Below, in pieces: positions 1-6,660 of a stretch of 8,646 nt of DNA (positions within the stretch are counted from its first letter, which is position 1; each line of letters begins with the position of its first letter). Below the pieces are notes generated by a model. That model was not told the origin of the DNA, did not search any database, and was given only the letters and a program-made list of their open reading frames with translations. Origin of the DNA: Actinomycetes bacterium (GTDB taxonomy: Bacteria; Actinomycetota; Acidimicrobiia; Acidimicrobiales; Palsa-688). Position numbers and translations under genes: made by a program. The stretch spans positions 1-8,646 of the forward strand of contig JAKABK010000051.1 in NCBI GenBank assembly GCA_021796905.1. The letters run 5' to 3'.

Positions 1-1184
1 CCGAAGCCGTCTGGGACCAGGGGCGGCGTTTCGGGACCATCGGGGCACAGGTAGCGGGCCGGAAGCTCGAGATCACCACCCACCGGGGCGAGGCGTACCA
101 CCCCGACTCCCGAAAACCCGAGGTGGTCTTCGCCGACGCCGTCGAGACCGACCTGTCCAGACGTGACTTCACGGTCAATGCCATGGCTCTCTCCCTGCCC
201 GGGCTCCGGCTGGTGGACCCCTTCGACGGAGTGGGCGACCTCGCGGCCGGGCGCCTCCGGACGCCGCTCGACCCGGAGGTGTCCTTCTCCGACGATCCGC
301 TGCGCATGCTCAGAGCGGCCCGTTTCATCTCAGGGTACGGACTGGTCCCGGACCGGGCGGTCCTCGACGCGATCACCACGCTCAGGAGCCGGCTCGACAT
401 CGTCTCCGACGAACGGATCCGTGACGAGCTCGACAAGCTCCTCGTGGTGGACAGACCGGGCGATGGGCTCTGGATGCTGGTCCGCACCGGTCTCGCGGAG
501 GAGTTCCTCCCCGAGCTACCTGCCCTGGCTCTCGAACAGGACCCCGTCCACCGCCACAAGGACGTCCTGGCCCACACCATCGCCGTGGTCGAGAAGACTT
601 CTCCCGATCGGCTCCTCCGCCTGGCCGCACTGATGCACGACATCGGCAAGCCGAAGACCCGGTCGTTCGGACCGCGCGGGAGCGTGTCGTTCCACCACCA
701 CGAGGTGGTCGGGGCCCGCATGACCAGGGACCGGATGCGGGCCTTGCGCTACCCGGGCGAGGACGTAGGGGTGGTGAGCCGCCTGGTCGAGCTCCACCTG
801 CGGTTCCACACCTACCAGATGGGATGGACCGACAGCGCCGTACGCCGCTACGTGCGCGACGCCGGCCCGCTGCTCGACAGGCTCAACGAGCTCACCCGCT
901 GTGACTGCACGACCCGCAACCCGGCCAGGGCCGCTGCCCTAGCCCGGCGGATGGACGAGCTGGAGGAGCGGGTGACCGAGCTCCGCCAGCACGAGGAGCT
1001 CGCATCCCTGCGACCAGATCTCGACGGGGTCGAGGTCATGACCCACCTCGGTATCGGCCCGGGCAGGACGGTCGGCGAAGCTCTCTCCTACCTCCTCGAG
1101 CTACGCCTCGAGGAGGGCCCACTCGGGGCGGACGAGGCCCGGCGGCGCCTCGACGCCTGGTGGTCGAAGCGCGAACAGGTCTAA
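1..1184 (+). CDS. cca: CCA tRNA nucleotidyltransferase, 5'-truncated by window edge
   Basis: Adds or repairs the 3'-terminal CCA of tRNAs in the cytoplasm, using CTP and ATP. The reading frame is open from base 3, so the true start and the catalytic GG/DxD motif of the head lie upstream of the window; about 393 residues are visible, against roughly 480 in the mycobacterial homologue (PcnA, from memory). Visible family motifs in order: FGTI, RRDFTVNAMA (nt 159-188), DDPLRMLRAARF in the neck, SDERIRDEL, then an HD domain with H..H and LMHDIGKP (the HD pair at nt 636-641). The GTG at 123 is internal, because clear homology continues upstream of it. The HD domain is typical of bacterial CCA-adding or poly(A) polymerase-like enzymes. 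The gene ends in TAA overlapping the stop codon of the convergent methyltransferase. A poly(A) polymerase cannot be excluded without the missing N-terminus, but the CCA enzyme is much more likely in an actinobacterium. Confidence 0.93.
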   Translation, partial: EAVWDQGRRFGTIGAQVAGRKLEITTHRGEAYHPDSRKPEVVFADAVETDLSRRDFTVNAMALSLPGLRLVDPFDGVGDLAAGRLRTPLDPEVSFSDDPLRMLRAARFISGYGLVPDRAVLDAITTLRSRLDIVSDERIRDELDKLLVVDRPGDGLWMLVRTGLAEEFLPELPALALEQDPVHRHKDVLAHTIAVVEKTSPDRLLRLAALMHDIGKPKTRSFGPRGSVSFHHHEVVGARMTRDRMRALRYPGEDVGVVSRLVELHLRFHTYQMGWTDSAVRRYVRDAGPLLDRLNELTRCDCTTRNPARAAALARRMDELEERVTELRQHEELASLRPDLDGVEVMTHLGIGPGRTVGEALSYLLELRLEEGPLGADEARRRLDAWWSKREQV

Positions 1185-1915
1185 CTACCCTCCTTGCGGG
1201 CCCGCACGACCAACATCCGCGGCACCAGGCTCGCCGCGTCCTCCCACAGTCCGCTGCGGGGGACCGCCGGCGTCGGCTCCGGCTCCAGCACCTGCTCGAC
1301 CCGGTAACTGGAGCGCACCAGTCCGCTGAACAGCTCGGCGAGCTGGTGGGGGTACCGGACCGGGACACCCTCGACGCTGCCTCCGACCGGTGAGCGGTCG
1401 AAGTACGAACGCTGCAGCACCGGCGGGTGCTCGGCTGCCCCGGCAACCAGGTGCCACGCCGGGTGGACGACGCTCAGGACCAGCGGTGCTCCCACCTTGA
1501 GGACCCTGTGCGCCTGCCGTAGACCGCGGCCCAGGTCCTCGACATAACCGAGGACATCGACGGCGAGAACCAGGTCGATCGAGTCCGCCCGCAGGAAGGC
1601 CAGGTCTGCCAGGTCTCCCTGGCGCAGCTCGACCCGGACGTCGTGCTCGTCGGCGAGCCGCCGGGCGTGAGCGAGCTGCTCCCCCGAGACGTCCACCCCG
1701 ATCACCGTCGCCCCGGCCCGTGCCATCGCGACAGCGTTCTGACCGCCACCACAGCCGAGGTCCAGCACCCGTCTGCCCCGCAGTTCACCGACCAGACGCA
1801 GCTCGGTCTCGTTCGGCAGGTCGGGGCCGAAGTGCACCGTGTCGACCGTCCAGCGGACGGCCTCCTGGTAGGAGGCGGAGTAGCGGTCCCAGGCGTCGGC
1901 GGTGTCGGTCGGCAC
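1181..1915 (-). CDS. class I SAM-dependent methyltransferase, substrate unknown
   Basis: This 244-residue protein has a Rossmann-like methyltransferase fold. Motif I is VLDLGCGGGQN (residues 50-60), the acidic ribose-binding residue is Asp75 in VIGVDVS, Asp101 lies in RQGDLADL, and post-motif IDLVLAVDVLGYVED follows. The N-terminus (WDRYSASYQEAVRW) resembles small-molecule or ubiquinone-type methyltransferases. The substrate cannot be told from sequence. I chose the GTG at 1915, which opens directly onto the conserved WDRY segment; the longer frame upstream runs antisense-free into ino1 and is not conserved-looking. An ATG at 1923 is in another frame. The ribosome site is weak (GGCAGG) and lies inside a hairpin. 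It follows ino1 on the same strand after 62 bases, separated by two hairpins, so it may or may not be part of that operon. The stop codon TAG shares bases with the cca stop. Confidence 0.85.
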   Translation of the reverse strand: MPTDTADAWDRYSASYQEAVRWTVDTVHFGPDLPNETELRLVGELRGRRVLDLGCGGGQNAVAMARAGATVIGVDVSGEQLAHARRLADEHDVRVELRQGDLADLAFLRADSIDLVLAVDVLGYVEDLGRGLRQAHRVLKVGAPLVLSVVHPAWHLVAGAAEHPPVLQRSYFDRSPVGGSVEGVPVRYPHQLAELFSGLVRSSYRVEQVLEPEPTPAVPRSGLWEDAASLVPRMLVVRARKEGS

Positions 1916-1920
1916 CGGGC

Positions 1921-1947
1921 CATCCTGCCGCAACCGGCGGCAGGATG
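1921..1947 (-). promoter_or_regulatory. perfect 11-bp hairpin in front of methyltransferase start
   Basis: CATCCTGCCG (1921-1930) pairs exactly with CGGCAGGATG (1938-1947), and C1931/G1937 adds an eleventh pair, leaving a 5-base loop. Read on the minus strand, the 3' arm contains the only purine-rich stretch (GGCAGG) ahead of the GTG start at 1915. The hairpin could therefore mask the ribosome site or act as the second half of a terminator after ino1. There is no T tract. Confidence 0.5.
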
Positions 1948-1975
1948 CCGGGACCCGCCGGCGGCGGGTCCCGGC
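1947..1975 (-). terminator. strong 13-bp hairpin just after ino1 stop, probable terminator
   Basis: Bases 1947-1959 pair perfectly with 1963-1975 (core CCGGGACCCGCC / GGCGGGTCCCGG), with a 3-base GGC loop. It begins 2 bases after the ino1 stop codon. No U-run follows, which is common for GC-rich actinobacterial hairpin terminators. It abuts a second hairpin at 1921-1947. Transcription arrest or mRNA 3'-end protection are both possible; which one is inference. Confidence 0.55.
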
Positions 1976-1977
1976 GC

Positions 1978-3048
1978 TCAGGTCCCGGAAGCGAACTCCT
2001 CGACCATACGGCGTGCCTCGTCGTCGTGGTACTGGACCGGGGGGGACTTCATGAAGTAGGCCGACGGGCCGAGCAGAGGGCCACCGACTCCCCGGTCCTG
2101 GGCGAGCTTGACGCAACGCAGGGCGTCGATGATCACCCCGGCGGAGTTGGGCGAGTCCCACACCTCGAGCTTCAGCTCGATGTTCAGCGGTACATCCCCG
2201 AAGTTGCGCCCCTCGAGGCGGATGTACGCCCACTTGCGGTCGTCGAGCCAGGACACGTGGTCGGACGGGCCGATGTGGACGTCCTCGGCCCCGATCCCCC
2301 TCTCGACCTGACTGGTGACCGACTGTGTCTTGGAGATCTTCTTCGACTGGAGCCGCTCCCGCTCGAGCATGTTCTTGAAGTCCATGTTCCCACCGACGTT
2401 GAGCTGGTAGGTCCGGTCGAGGACCAGTCCGCGGTCCTCGAAGAGCCGGGCGAGCATCCGGTGGACGATCGTGGCTCCTACCTGGCTCTTGATGTCGTCG
2501 CCGACGATCGGGACTCCGGCATCAGCGAAGCGCCCGGACCACTCCGGGTCGCTCGCGATGAACACCGGGATCGCGTTGACGAAACCCACCCGGGCGTCGA
2601 GGCACGCCTGGGCATAGTGCTTCTGGGCTCGCTCGGACCCGACCGGCAGGTATGAGACCAGGACGTCGGCGCCGGACTCGCGTAGGACCTCGGCGACCTC
2701 CACCGGAGCTGCAGGGGACTCCTCGATGGTCTCCCGGTAGTACCGGCCCAGCCCGTCGAGGGTCGGTCCCCTGAGGACCTCCACGCCCAGCTCATCGACC
2801 GCAGCGAAGCGGATCGTGTTGTTCTGGCCGGCGAAGATCGCCTTGCCGAGGTCGAGGCCTACCTTGACCGCGTCGACGTCGAAGGCGGCGACCAGCTCGA
2901 CGTCACCGACGTGGTAGCCGCCCAGCTCGACGTGCATCAGACCCGGTACCTCCTCGCCCCGGTCGGCGTGGCGGTAGTACTCGATCCCTTGGATGAGGGA
3001 GCTGGCACAGTTGCCGACGCCGGCGATCGCGACCTTGATCTTGCTCAT
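1978..3048 (-). CDS. ino1: inositol-3-phosphate synthase (myo-inositol-1-phosphate synthase)
   Basis: Converts glucose 6-phosphate to 1D-myo-inositol 3-phosphate with NAD+ as recycled cofactor. In Actinobacteria this is the first step towards phosphatidylinositol lipids and mycothiol. The 356-residue protein matches the compact actinobacterial form (about 367 residues in M. tuberculosis). Visible motifs: N-terminal NAD-binding [15 protein letters not shown] (residues 4-18), NAIPVFIAS (158-166), [11 protein letters not shown] (183-193), [12 protein letters not shown] (216-227), SKKISKT (235-241), [11 protein letters not shown] (294-304) and YFMKSPP near the end. The ATG at 3048 is preceded by AAGGAGA at a normal distance. 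The start overlaps the padR stop as ATGA, so it is translated from the padR-ino1 message and probably coupled to it. A strong hairpin follows the stop codon. Confidence 0.97.
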   Translation of the reverse strand: MSKIKVAIAGVGNCASSLIQGIEYYRHADRGEEVPGLMHVELGGYHVGDVELVAAFDVDAVKVGLDLGKAIFAGQNNTIRFAAVDELGVEVLRGPTLDGLGRYYRETIEESPAAPVEVAEVLRESGADVLVSYLPVGSERAQKHYAQACLDARVGFVNAIPVFIASDPEWSGRFADAGVPIVGDDIKSQVGATIVHRMLARLFEDRGLVLDRTYQLNVGGNMDFKNMLERERLQSKKISKTQSVTSQVERGIGAEDVHIGPSDHVSWLDDRKWAYIRLEGRNFGDVPLNIELKLEVWDSPNSAGVIIDALRCVKLAQDRGVGGPLLGPSAYFMKSPPVQYHDDEARRMVEEFASGT

Positions 3049-3971
3049 CTGCTCTCCTTGTGGTTGCCGGCACGCGACGCCGGTGAGTGTCTCGGTTGCC
3101 CCCAGCTGCTGAGGGATGCCTGCCCCTCGGGACCGGTCGCCGTTACGTGACGCGCCGGCGCTGCGCCTCCGACCTGCTCGCGGGGGACCTCACGGACCCG
3201 CCGGCGCTCGGTGGTGACCGCCCCGAGGGATGGGGGCGGCGACAACGGGGCGCTCCCGCTGCTCGGGCCGCTCGGGGGCACCGCCACCGGCGGAACCCGG
3301 GTCGCTTGCCGACCGACCTCCGCCCTCCCGACCACCGGAAGGGCAGGTGTCGCGCTCCGCTCGGCTGAAATGAGCCCCTCGACACAATCGAGGTCCCGTG
3401 CGAGGGCCTCCCGGTCGTGCTCGAGCAGGCTCTCGAGGTAGTAGTCGACGCGTTCGGAGGCTGCCCGGGCTCGCGCGGCGGCGCGGCTCAGTTCCTCGGA
3501 GATCCGGACCCGTCTGCGTTCGAGCATCTCCAGGCGGCCCGCGGGGCTCAGGTGCCGGGCGAAGGCCAACCTCAGACCGAACAACCTGGTGTCCTCGGCC
3601 TCCGGCTCGGCGACGAGCAGCTCGGCGAACAGTCTGGAACCTTCGGGGGTGATCCGGTAGACCTTGCGGCCCCTGCCGTGCCGGGTGGCCACCCGGGCCC
3701 GGTAGGCCGCGAGCTCCCCTCCGAGCGATCCCGTCTGGGGGACCGAAGGGCCGGGGGCGGAGGTGTTCTCCAAGCTGCGCACCGCCCCCAGTCGCTCCAA
3801 ACGGGCGAGCGTCGGGTACAGCGACCCGAAAGACACCCCACTCGAGACCCCGAGCGTGTCGACGAAACGCTTCTTCAGCTCGTAGCCGTGCAGGTCCCGG
3901 TCCTCGAGCAGACCCAACACGGCGATGTCGATCAAGGAGGTCCCTCTGGACAGGCGATGGACGGCGGTCAC
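3045..3971 (-). CDS. PadR-family transcriptional regulator with long C-terminal tail
   Basis: A winged-helix repressor of the PadR family, 308 residues from the chosen GTG. The N-terminal DNA-binding part shows [25 protein letters not shown] (split here only by reading: residues 12-36), then [18 protein letters not shown] and [10 protein letters not shown]. The helical dimerisation part ends near residue 205 with VEGLISAER, where the mycobacterial homologue Rv0047c (about 180 residues, from memory) also ends. The last 103 residues (nt 3048-3356) are an extra Pro/Ser/Arg-rich, probably disordered tail, and the wing (about residues 66-100) also looks enlarged. The GTG at 3971 lies 9 bases after a TATACT -10 box and suits a leaderless message; a TTG at 3935 would start just before the conserved IDIAVLGLL. 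The gene overlaps ino1 by 4 bases, so it likely controls itself and ino1. The effector is unknown. Confidence 0.88.
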   Translation of the reverse strand: MTAVHRLSRGTSLIDIAVLGLLEDRDLHGYELKKRFVDTLGVSSGVSFGSLYPTLARLERLGAVRSLENTSAPGPSVPQTGSLGGELAAYRARVATRHGRGRKVYRITPEGSRLFAELLVAEPEAEDTRLFGLRLAFARHLSPAGRLEMLERRRVRISEELSRAAARARAASERVDYYLESLLEHDREALARDLDCVEGLISAERSATPALPVVGRAEVGRQATRVPPVAVPPSGPSSGSAPLSPPPSLGAVTTERRRVREVPREQVGGAAPARHVTATGPEGQASLSSWGQPRHSPASRAGNHKESR

Positions 3972-4000
3972 GACTGGTGCAGTATATCGCTTCGATACAT
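3969..4000 (-). promoter_or_regulatory. padR promoter with overlapping palindromic operator candidate
   Basis: On the minus strand a TATACT -10 box (3986-3981) stands 9 bases before the GTG start of padR, fitting a leaderless actinobacterial promoter. Overlapping it is the inverted repeat TATCG-CTT-CGATA (3985-3997), within a wider GTAT-N9-ATAC symmetry (3982-3998). PadR repressors often bind such AT-containing dyads at their own promoter, so this is a good autorepression site. I see no convincing -35 box. This AT-rich patch stands out against the GC-rich surroundings. Confidence 0.5.
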
Positions 4001-4055
4001 CGAACAGGAAGCTTGCGCCCGTGATCCTCCCGGACCGGTCGCCGCCACCCCGCAG

Positions 4056-4061
4056 TAGGGT
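4056..4061 (+). promoter_or_regulatory. possible -10 box for a leaderless DUF5318 message
   Basis: TAGGGT (TANNNT pattern) is followed by 7 bases and then the ATG at 4069. There is no Shine-Dalgarno-like sequence before that ATG, so a leaderless transcript is plausible. No -35 box is evident. It is weak evidence on its own. Confidence 0.3.
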
Positions 4062-4068
4062 TCCCGGG

Positions 4069-4500
4069 ATGGGCTTTCGTCCCGAATCTCTGCGAGGAGC
4101 CACCTCCGCCGGGCGGGTTGCCGGACGGGTGGACTACCGTTTGGCGCGCAACGCCATCCTGAGCGAGCTGCGCAAGGGCCGGCTCTCACGCCTGGATGTC
4201 TGTGACGCCCACCCCGAACTGCTCCGTGCCGCCAACAGTGTCGGTGAGGAGACCAGCGAGGACTGCCCCGTCTGCGGGGACTCGAAGGTGAGGCTCGTGT
4301 CATACATCTTCGGGCCCCGGCTCCCGCCGAGCGGGAAGTGCGTGAGCACCAAGGGCGAGATCGCCAGGCTCACCCGGGGAGGGGGTGACCTCGCCTGCTA
4401 CGTGGTCGAGGTCTGCCCGAGCTGCTCGTGGAACCATCTGGCCCAGACCTTCGCGGTCGGCGGGACCAGACGGGCGCCCGGGCGCAGGGCGAGCACCTGA
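4069..4500 (+). CDS. DUF5318 family protein, probable zinc-ribbon, function unknown
   Basis: A 143-residue protein that resembles the actinobacterial DUF5318 family, of which Rv0049 of M. tuberculosis is the member at the same place beside padR-ino1. Shared segments (from memory) are VDYRLARNAILSELRKG (residues 21-37), VCDAHPELLRAA (44-55), CPVC (66-69), VSYIFG (77-82) and VVEVCPSCSWNHL (112-124). The two CPxC pairs, Cys66/69 and Cys116/119, look like a four-cysteine zinc site; three other cysteines (45, 91, 110) are scattered. No signal peptide or membrane segment is visible, so it is probably cytoplasmic. I took ATG 4069; the frame is open up to 3925, but that extension overlaps padR and looks non-coding. 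A GTG at 4129 would begin exactly at the conserved VDYRL and is the main alternative. It is divergent from padR across a 97-base gap. Its biochemical role is unknown. Confidence 0.85.
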   Translation: MGFRPESLRGATSAGRVAGRVDYRLARNAILSELRKGRLSRLDVCDAHPELLRAANSVGEETSEDCPVCGDSKVRLVSYIFGPRLPPSGKCVSTKGEIARLTRGGGDLACYVVEVCPSCSWNHLAQTFAVGGTRRAPGRRAST

Positions 4501-4533
4501 ACCGGCCTGCTCCGGACCAGGGACCCTCACGCC

Positions 4534-4559
4534 CGATGTCCACGGCCGATGTCCACGGC
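4534..4559 (+). repeat. 13-bp tandem duplication upstream of panB
   Basis: CGATGTCCACGGC occurs twice head to tail with no spacer (4534-4546 and 4547-4559). It lies in the 129-base gap between the DUF5318 gene and panB, just upstream of the putative panB -10 box. It could be a slippage duplication or a doubled protein-binding site. Confidence 0.8.
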
Positions 4560-4622
4560 CGGGTCCCACCACTAGGCTCGCAGCACCGCCGGCAGCCGGA
4601 TGGCGCTGGACGGGCCAGGAGG
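4550..4622 (+). promoter_or_regulatory. putative panB promoter and strong ribosome binding site
   Basis: TAGGCT (4573-4578) fits the TANNNT -10 pattern; TGTCCA 17 bases upstream (4550-4555) is a poor -35 match and lies in the tandem duplication. AGGAGG at 4617-4622 ends 7 bases before ATG 4630 and decides the panB start against the in-frame ATG at 4600. The ribosome site is firm; the promoter is tentative. Confidence 0.45.
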
Positions 4623-4629
4623 TCTCGGC

Positions 4630-5457
4630 ATGGTGAACGGTGTGACCGTCCCTGAGGTACGTGCCCGCAAGGGCGGCCGACGGCTCGTGATGATCACGGC
4701 TTACGACACTCCCGGGGCGCGTATCGCCGACGCTGCCGGCGTCGACTTGATCCTCGTCGGCGACTCGGTCGCCAACAACGTCCTCGGTTACGACGACACC
4801 CTCCAGGTGACCGTCGACGACATGGAACGCCACGTGGCCGCTGTGGCTCGTGCCCATACTCGGGCCCTCGTCGTAGCCGACCTGCCGTGGCTCAGCTACC
4901 ACTCCGGACCAGCCAGTGCCGTCACCAACGCGGGGCGGCTGGTCCGCGCGGGAGCCGGCGGGGTGAAGCTCGAAGGAGGACGGAAGCGCCTGGGGGTGGT
5001 CGAAGCCCTGACCGACGCAGAGATCCCGGTCATGGGCCACCTCGGCCTCACCCCGCAATCGGTCCTCGCCATGGGGGGCTTCAAGGTCCAGGGACGGGGC
5101 GGAGAGGCGATCGCCCGGCTGCAGGAGGACGCCTCGGCCCTCGCCGATGCAGGCGTTTTCGCCATCGTCCTCGAGGGCATCCCGGACCGGGTCGCCCAAT
5201 CGATCACCGAGAGCGTCCCGGTCCCGACGATCGGGATCGGTGCCGGCCGGGAATGCGACGGGCAGGTCCTCGTCTTCCACGATCTGCTCGGGCTGGGGCA
5301 CCTTCCAGTGCCACGTTTCGTGAGACAGTACGCGTCCCTCGCACAGGACGCCTCCGCCGCGATCGGACGCTGGGCCGATGACGTGAGAGACGGGTCCTTC
5401 CCGAGCGACGACGAGAGCTACCACCTACCCGAGCAGGCGGCGCGCGACCCCCGGTAG
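4630..5457 (+). CDS. panB: 3-methyl-2-oxobutanoate hydroxymethyltransferase
   Basis: Transfers a hydroxymethyl group from 5,10-methylene-tetrahydrofolate to 2-oxoisovalerate, giving ketopantoate, the first committed step towards pantothenate and coenzyme A. The 275-residue length fits the family (264 in E. coli). The (beta-alpha)8 barrel signatures are all present: VMITAYD (20-26), LILVGDSVANNVLGY (40-54), VVADLPWLSY (81-90), GVKLEGG (111-117), GHLGLTPQSV (136-145), GGFKVQGRG (149-157), VLEGIP (180-185) and IGIGAG (201-206). Metal ligands Asp45 and Asp84, substrate residues Lys113 and Glu115 and the catalytic Glu182 are conserved by alignment with E. coli PanB. The start has a near-perfect AGGAGG. 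No other pantothenate genes (panC, panD) are in the window, so it appears as a single-gene unit. The C-terminal 15 residues are a poorly conserved tail. Confidence 0.97.
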   Translation: MVNGVTVPEVRARKGGRRLVMITAYDTPGARIADAAGVDLILVGDSVANNVLGYDDTLQVTVDDMERHVAAVARAHTRALVVADLPWLSYHSGPASAVTNAGRLVRAGAGGVKLEGGRKRLGVVEALTDAEIPVMGHLGLTPQSVLAMGGFKVQGRGGEAIARLQEDASALADAGVFAIVLEGIPDRVAQSITESVPVPTIGIGAGRECDGQVLVFHDLLGLGHLPVPRFVRQYASLAQDASAAIGRWADDVRDGSFPSDDESYHLPEQAARDPR

Positions 5458-5812
5458 CCTCACCCACCCCTGGCCTGCACGACTCACCACCACGCAGGAG
5501 ACCGGTACCCGGGAGGATCGGTACACGAGGGAATGGCTACACGAGAGACGCTGGACTTCAATCAAGAAGCATGATAGAGTTCAGAGGACCTCGGGGATGC
5601 CCGCCGAGCTGAGCACCTAGCGAGCAACGACAGTCGTGCCCGCCTATCGGATCGACGATCTCCGCCGATCCCGTTCCCGGCCGGTCGCCACCGGCCAGTG
5701 GAGGCGGATCGCCGGTGTCCAGTAGGCTGACCAGCTCGATCGAACCCTGCCCCGGACCGTCCGGGGCCCCGTGCGCCGAGCGCCGGGTCCACAGGGAGGT
5801 GGTGATCGGCCG
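5458..5812 (+). promoter_or_regulatory. panB-rpsF gap: 355-base promoter and structured leader region
   Basis: No convincing gene lies here. The stretch holds a promoter candidate at 5552-5580, then a run of inverted repeats that would form hairpins in an rpsF leader: GGATCG/CGATCC (5649-5654 with 5666-5671), GGCCGGT/ACCGGCC (5679-5685 with 5690-5696, 4-base loop) and GCCCCGG/CCGGGGC (5749-5755 with 5761-5767, loop ACCGT). A second TAGGCT -10-like box is at 5723-5728. Small direct repeats of TACACGAG sit at 5522-5529 and 5538-5545. The ribosome site GGGAGG (5794-5799) precedes rpsF by 13 bases. S6-S18 autoregulatory leaders are known ahead of rpsF in many bacteria; whether this is one is unproven. 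Confidence 0.55.
5552..5580 (+). promoter_or_regulatory. probable main promoter of the rpsF-ssb-rpsR-rplI operon
   Basis: TGGACT (4 of 6 to TTGACA) is separated by exactly 17 bases from TAGAGT (TANNNT), in the only AT-rich patch of the gap. Transcription would begin near 5587 and give a leader of about 225 bases before rpsF. The assignment is by pattern only. Confidence 0.45.
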
Positions 5813-6172
5813 ATGAGGCCGTACGAAGTGATGGTCATCCTGGATGCCGGCTTGGAAGAGGACGTGATCCGGGCCACGATCAACAGGGCCACCGAGGTGG
5901 TCACCTCCGGTGGTGGCACGGTGGGCAGGGTCGACCGCTGGGGTCGGCGCCGCTTCGCCTACGAGGTGCACCACCGGAGCGAGGGTTACTACGCCGTGGT
6001 CGAAGCGACTGCGGAGCCCGCGGTGATGGCCGACCTCGACCGGATGCTCGGCCTCGCAGACGAAGTAGTCCGTCACAAGGTCGTCCGCCTGCCGGACAAG
6101 GTCGCGGGGCGCACCCCCCGGCCCGTCCCAACAGGCGAGACCAGCGCGGACAGCAACCAGAACGGAGCCTGA
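5813..6172 (+). CDS. rpsF: 30S ribosomal protein S6
   Basis: S6 binds the central domain of 16S rRNA as a heterodimer with S18, which is encoded two genes downstream. The 119-residue protein starts MRPYEVMVILDAGLEED and has the ferredoxin-like fold signatures VGRVDRWGRRRFAYEV (about residues 37-52) and SEGYYAVVEATAEP, ending with the VRHKVVRLPD segment and a short polar tail. ATG 5813 starts exactly at the canonical MRxYE; the in-frame GTG at 5771 gives an unlike extension. A ribosome site GGGAGG is slightly far away (13 bases). It is the first gene of the operon and is separated from ssb by 5 bases. Confidence 0.97.
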   Translation: MRPYEVMVILDAGLEEDVIRATINRATEVVTSGGGTVGRVDRWGRRRFAYEVHHRSEGYYAVVEATAEPAVMADLDRMLGLADEVVRHKVVRLPDKVAGRTPRPVPTGETSADSNQNGA

Positions 6173-6177
6173 CCATC

Positions 6178-6660
6178 ATGTCCAACGGAAACCACGTGAG
6201 CATCACCGGGAACCTCACCCGGGACCCCGAGCTCCGGTTCACTCCCAACGGTCAAGCTACGACCAGTTTCGGCGTGGCCGTCAACCGTCGGTGGCAGAAC
6301 CGCCAGACCCAGGACTGGGAGGAGGCCACCTCCTACTTCGACGTCGTGTGCTGGGGTCAGCTGGCAGAGAACGCCGCTCAGAGCCTCGCCAAGGGGTCGC
6401 GGGTGGTGGTGACCGGCCGTCTCGACCAACGCAGCTGGGAGAACCAGGAGGGCGAGCGGCGCTCGAAGATCGAGATCACCGCCGACGAGGTGGCCCCGAG
6501 CCTGCGCTGGGCGAGCGTGACCATCACCAAGAACGATCGCCGTACCCCCGAATCGAGCACCGTCGGCGCTGGGACCAACAGCATGGCTGCTCCCCTCCCG
6601 CCCCCGGTGCCCGGGACTGAGCCGGCCGGCGCCTACCAGTACGAAGAGGAGCCCTTCTGA
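6178..6660 (+). CDS. ssb: single-stranded DNA-binding protein
   Basis: Coats single-stranded DNA at replication forks and during repair as a tetramer, and recruits partner proteins through its C-terminal tip. The 160-residue protein has an N-terminal OB fold (about residues 1-112) with [46 protein letters not shown] and [12 protein letters not shown] Pro/Gly-rich linker follows, then the acidic tip EEEPF, equivalent to the usual DDDIPF. The sequence GGAG inside the end of rpsF serves as ribosome site. The stop codon shares its A with the rpsR start (TGATG), which suggests translational coupling. The position between rpsF and rpsR is the classic bacterial arrangement. Confidence 0.97.
   Translation: MSNGNHVSITGNLTRDPELRFTPNGQATTSFGVAVNRRWQNRQTQDWEEATSYFDVVCWGQLAENAAQSLAKGSRVVVTGRLDQRSWENQEGERRSKIEITADEVAPSLRWASVTITKNDRRTPESSTVGAGTNSMAAPLPPPVPGTEPAGAYQYEEEPF

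Noticed and set aside
1916..2233. Upstream extension of the methyltransferase frame to 2233
   Set aside because: It overlaps the end of ino1 and both hairpins, and its Arg/Pro/Gly-rich translation does not resemble methyltransferases.
1720..2655. 311-codon plus-strand frame opposite ino1 and the methyltransferase
   Set aside because: Antisense to the strongly conserved ino1 gene; the protein has no recognisable domain and spans two real genes.
3925..4068. Upstream extension of the DUF5318 frame
   Set aside because: It overlaps the padR coding start and the promoter palindrome, and conserved DUF5318 sequence starts only at about residue 21 after ATG 4069.
4300..5424. 374-codon open frame on the minus strand opposite panB and DUF5318
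   Set aside because: It is a shadow of two well-supported plus-strand genes in high-GC DNA, and shows no family motif.
5458..5812. tRNA, small RNA gene or CRISPR repeats in the panB-rpsF gap
   Set aside because: No cloverleaf, CCA end or regularly spaced repeats could be found; the stems seen fit a leader better.
5771..5812. Alternative rpsF start at GTG 5771
   Set aside because: It adds 14 unlike residues, lies upstream of the ribosome site GGGAGG, and the canonical MRPYE begins at 5813.
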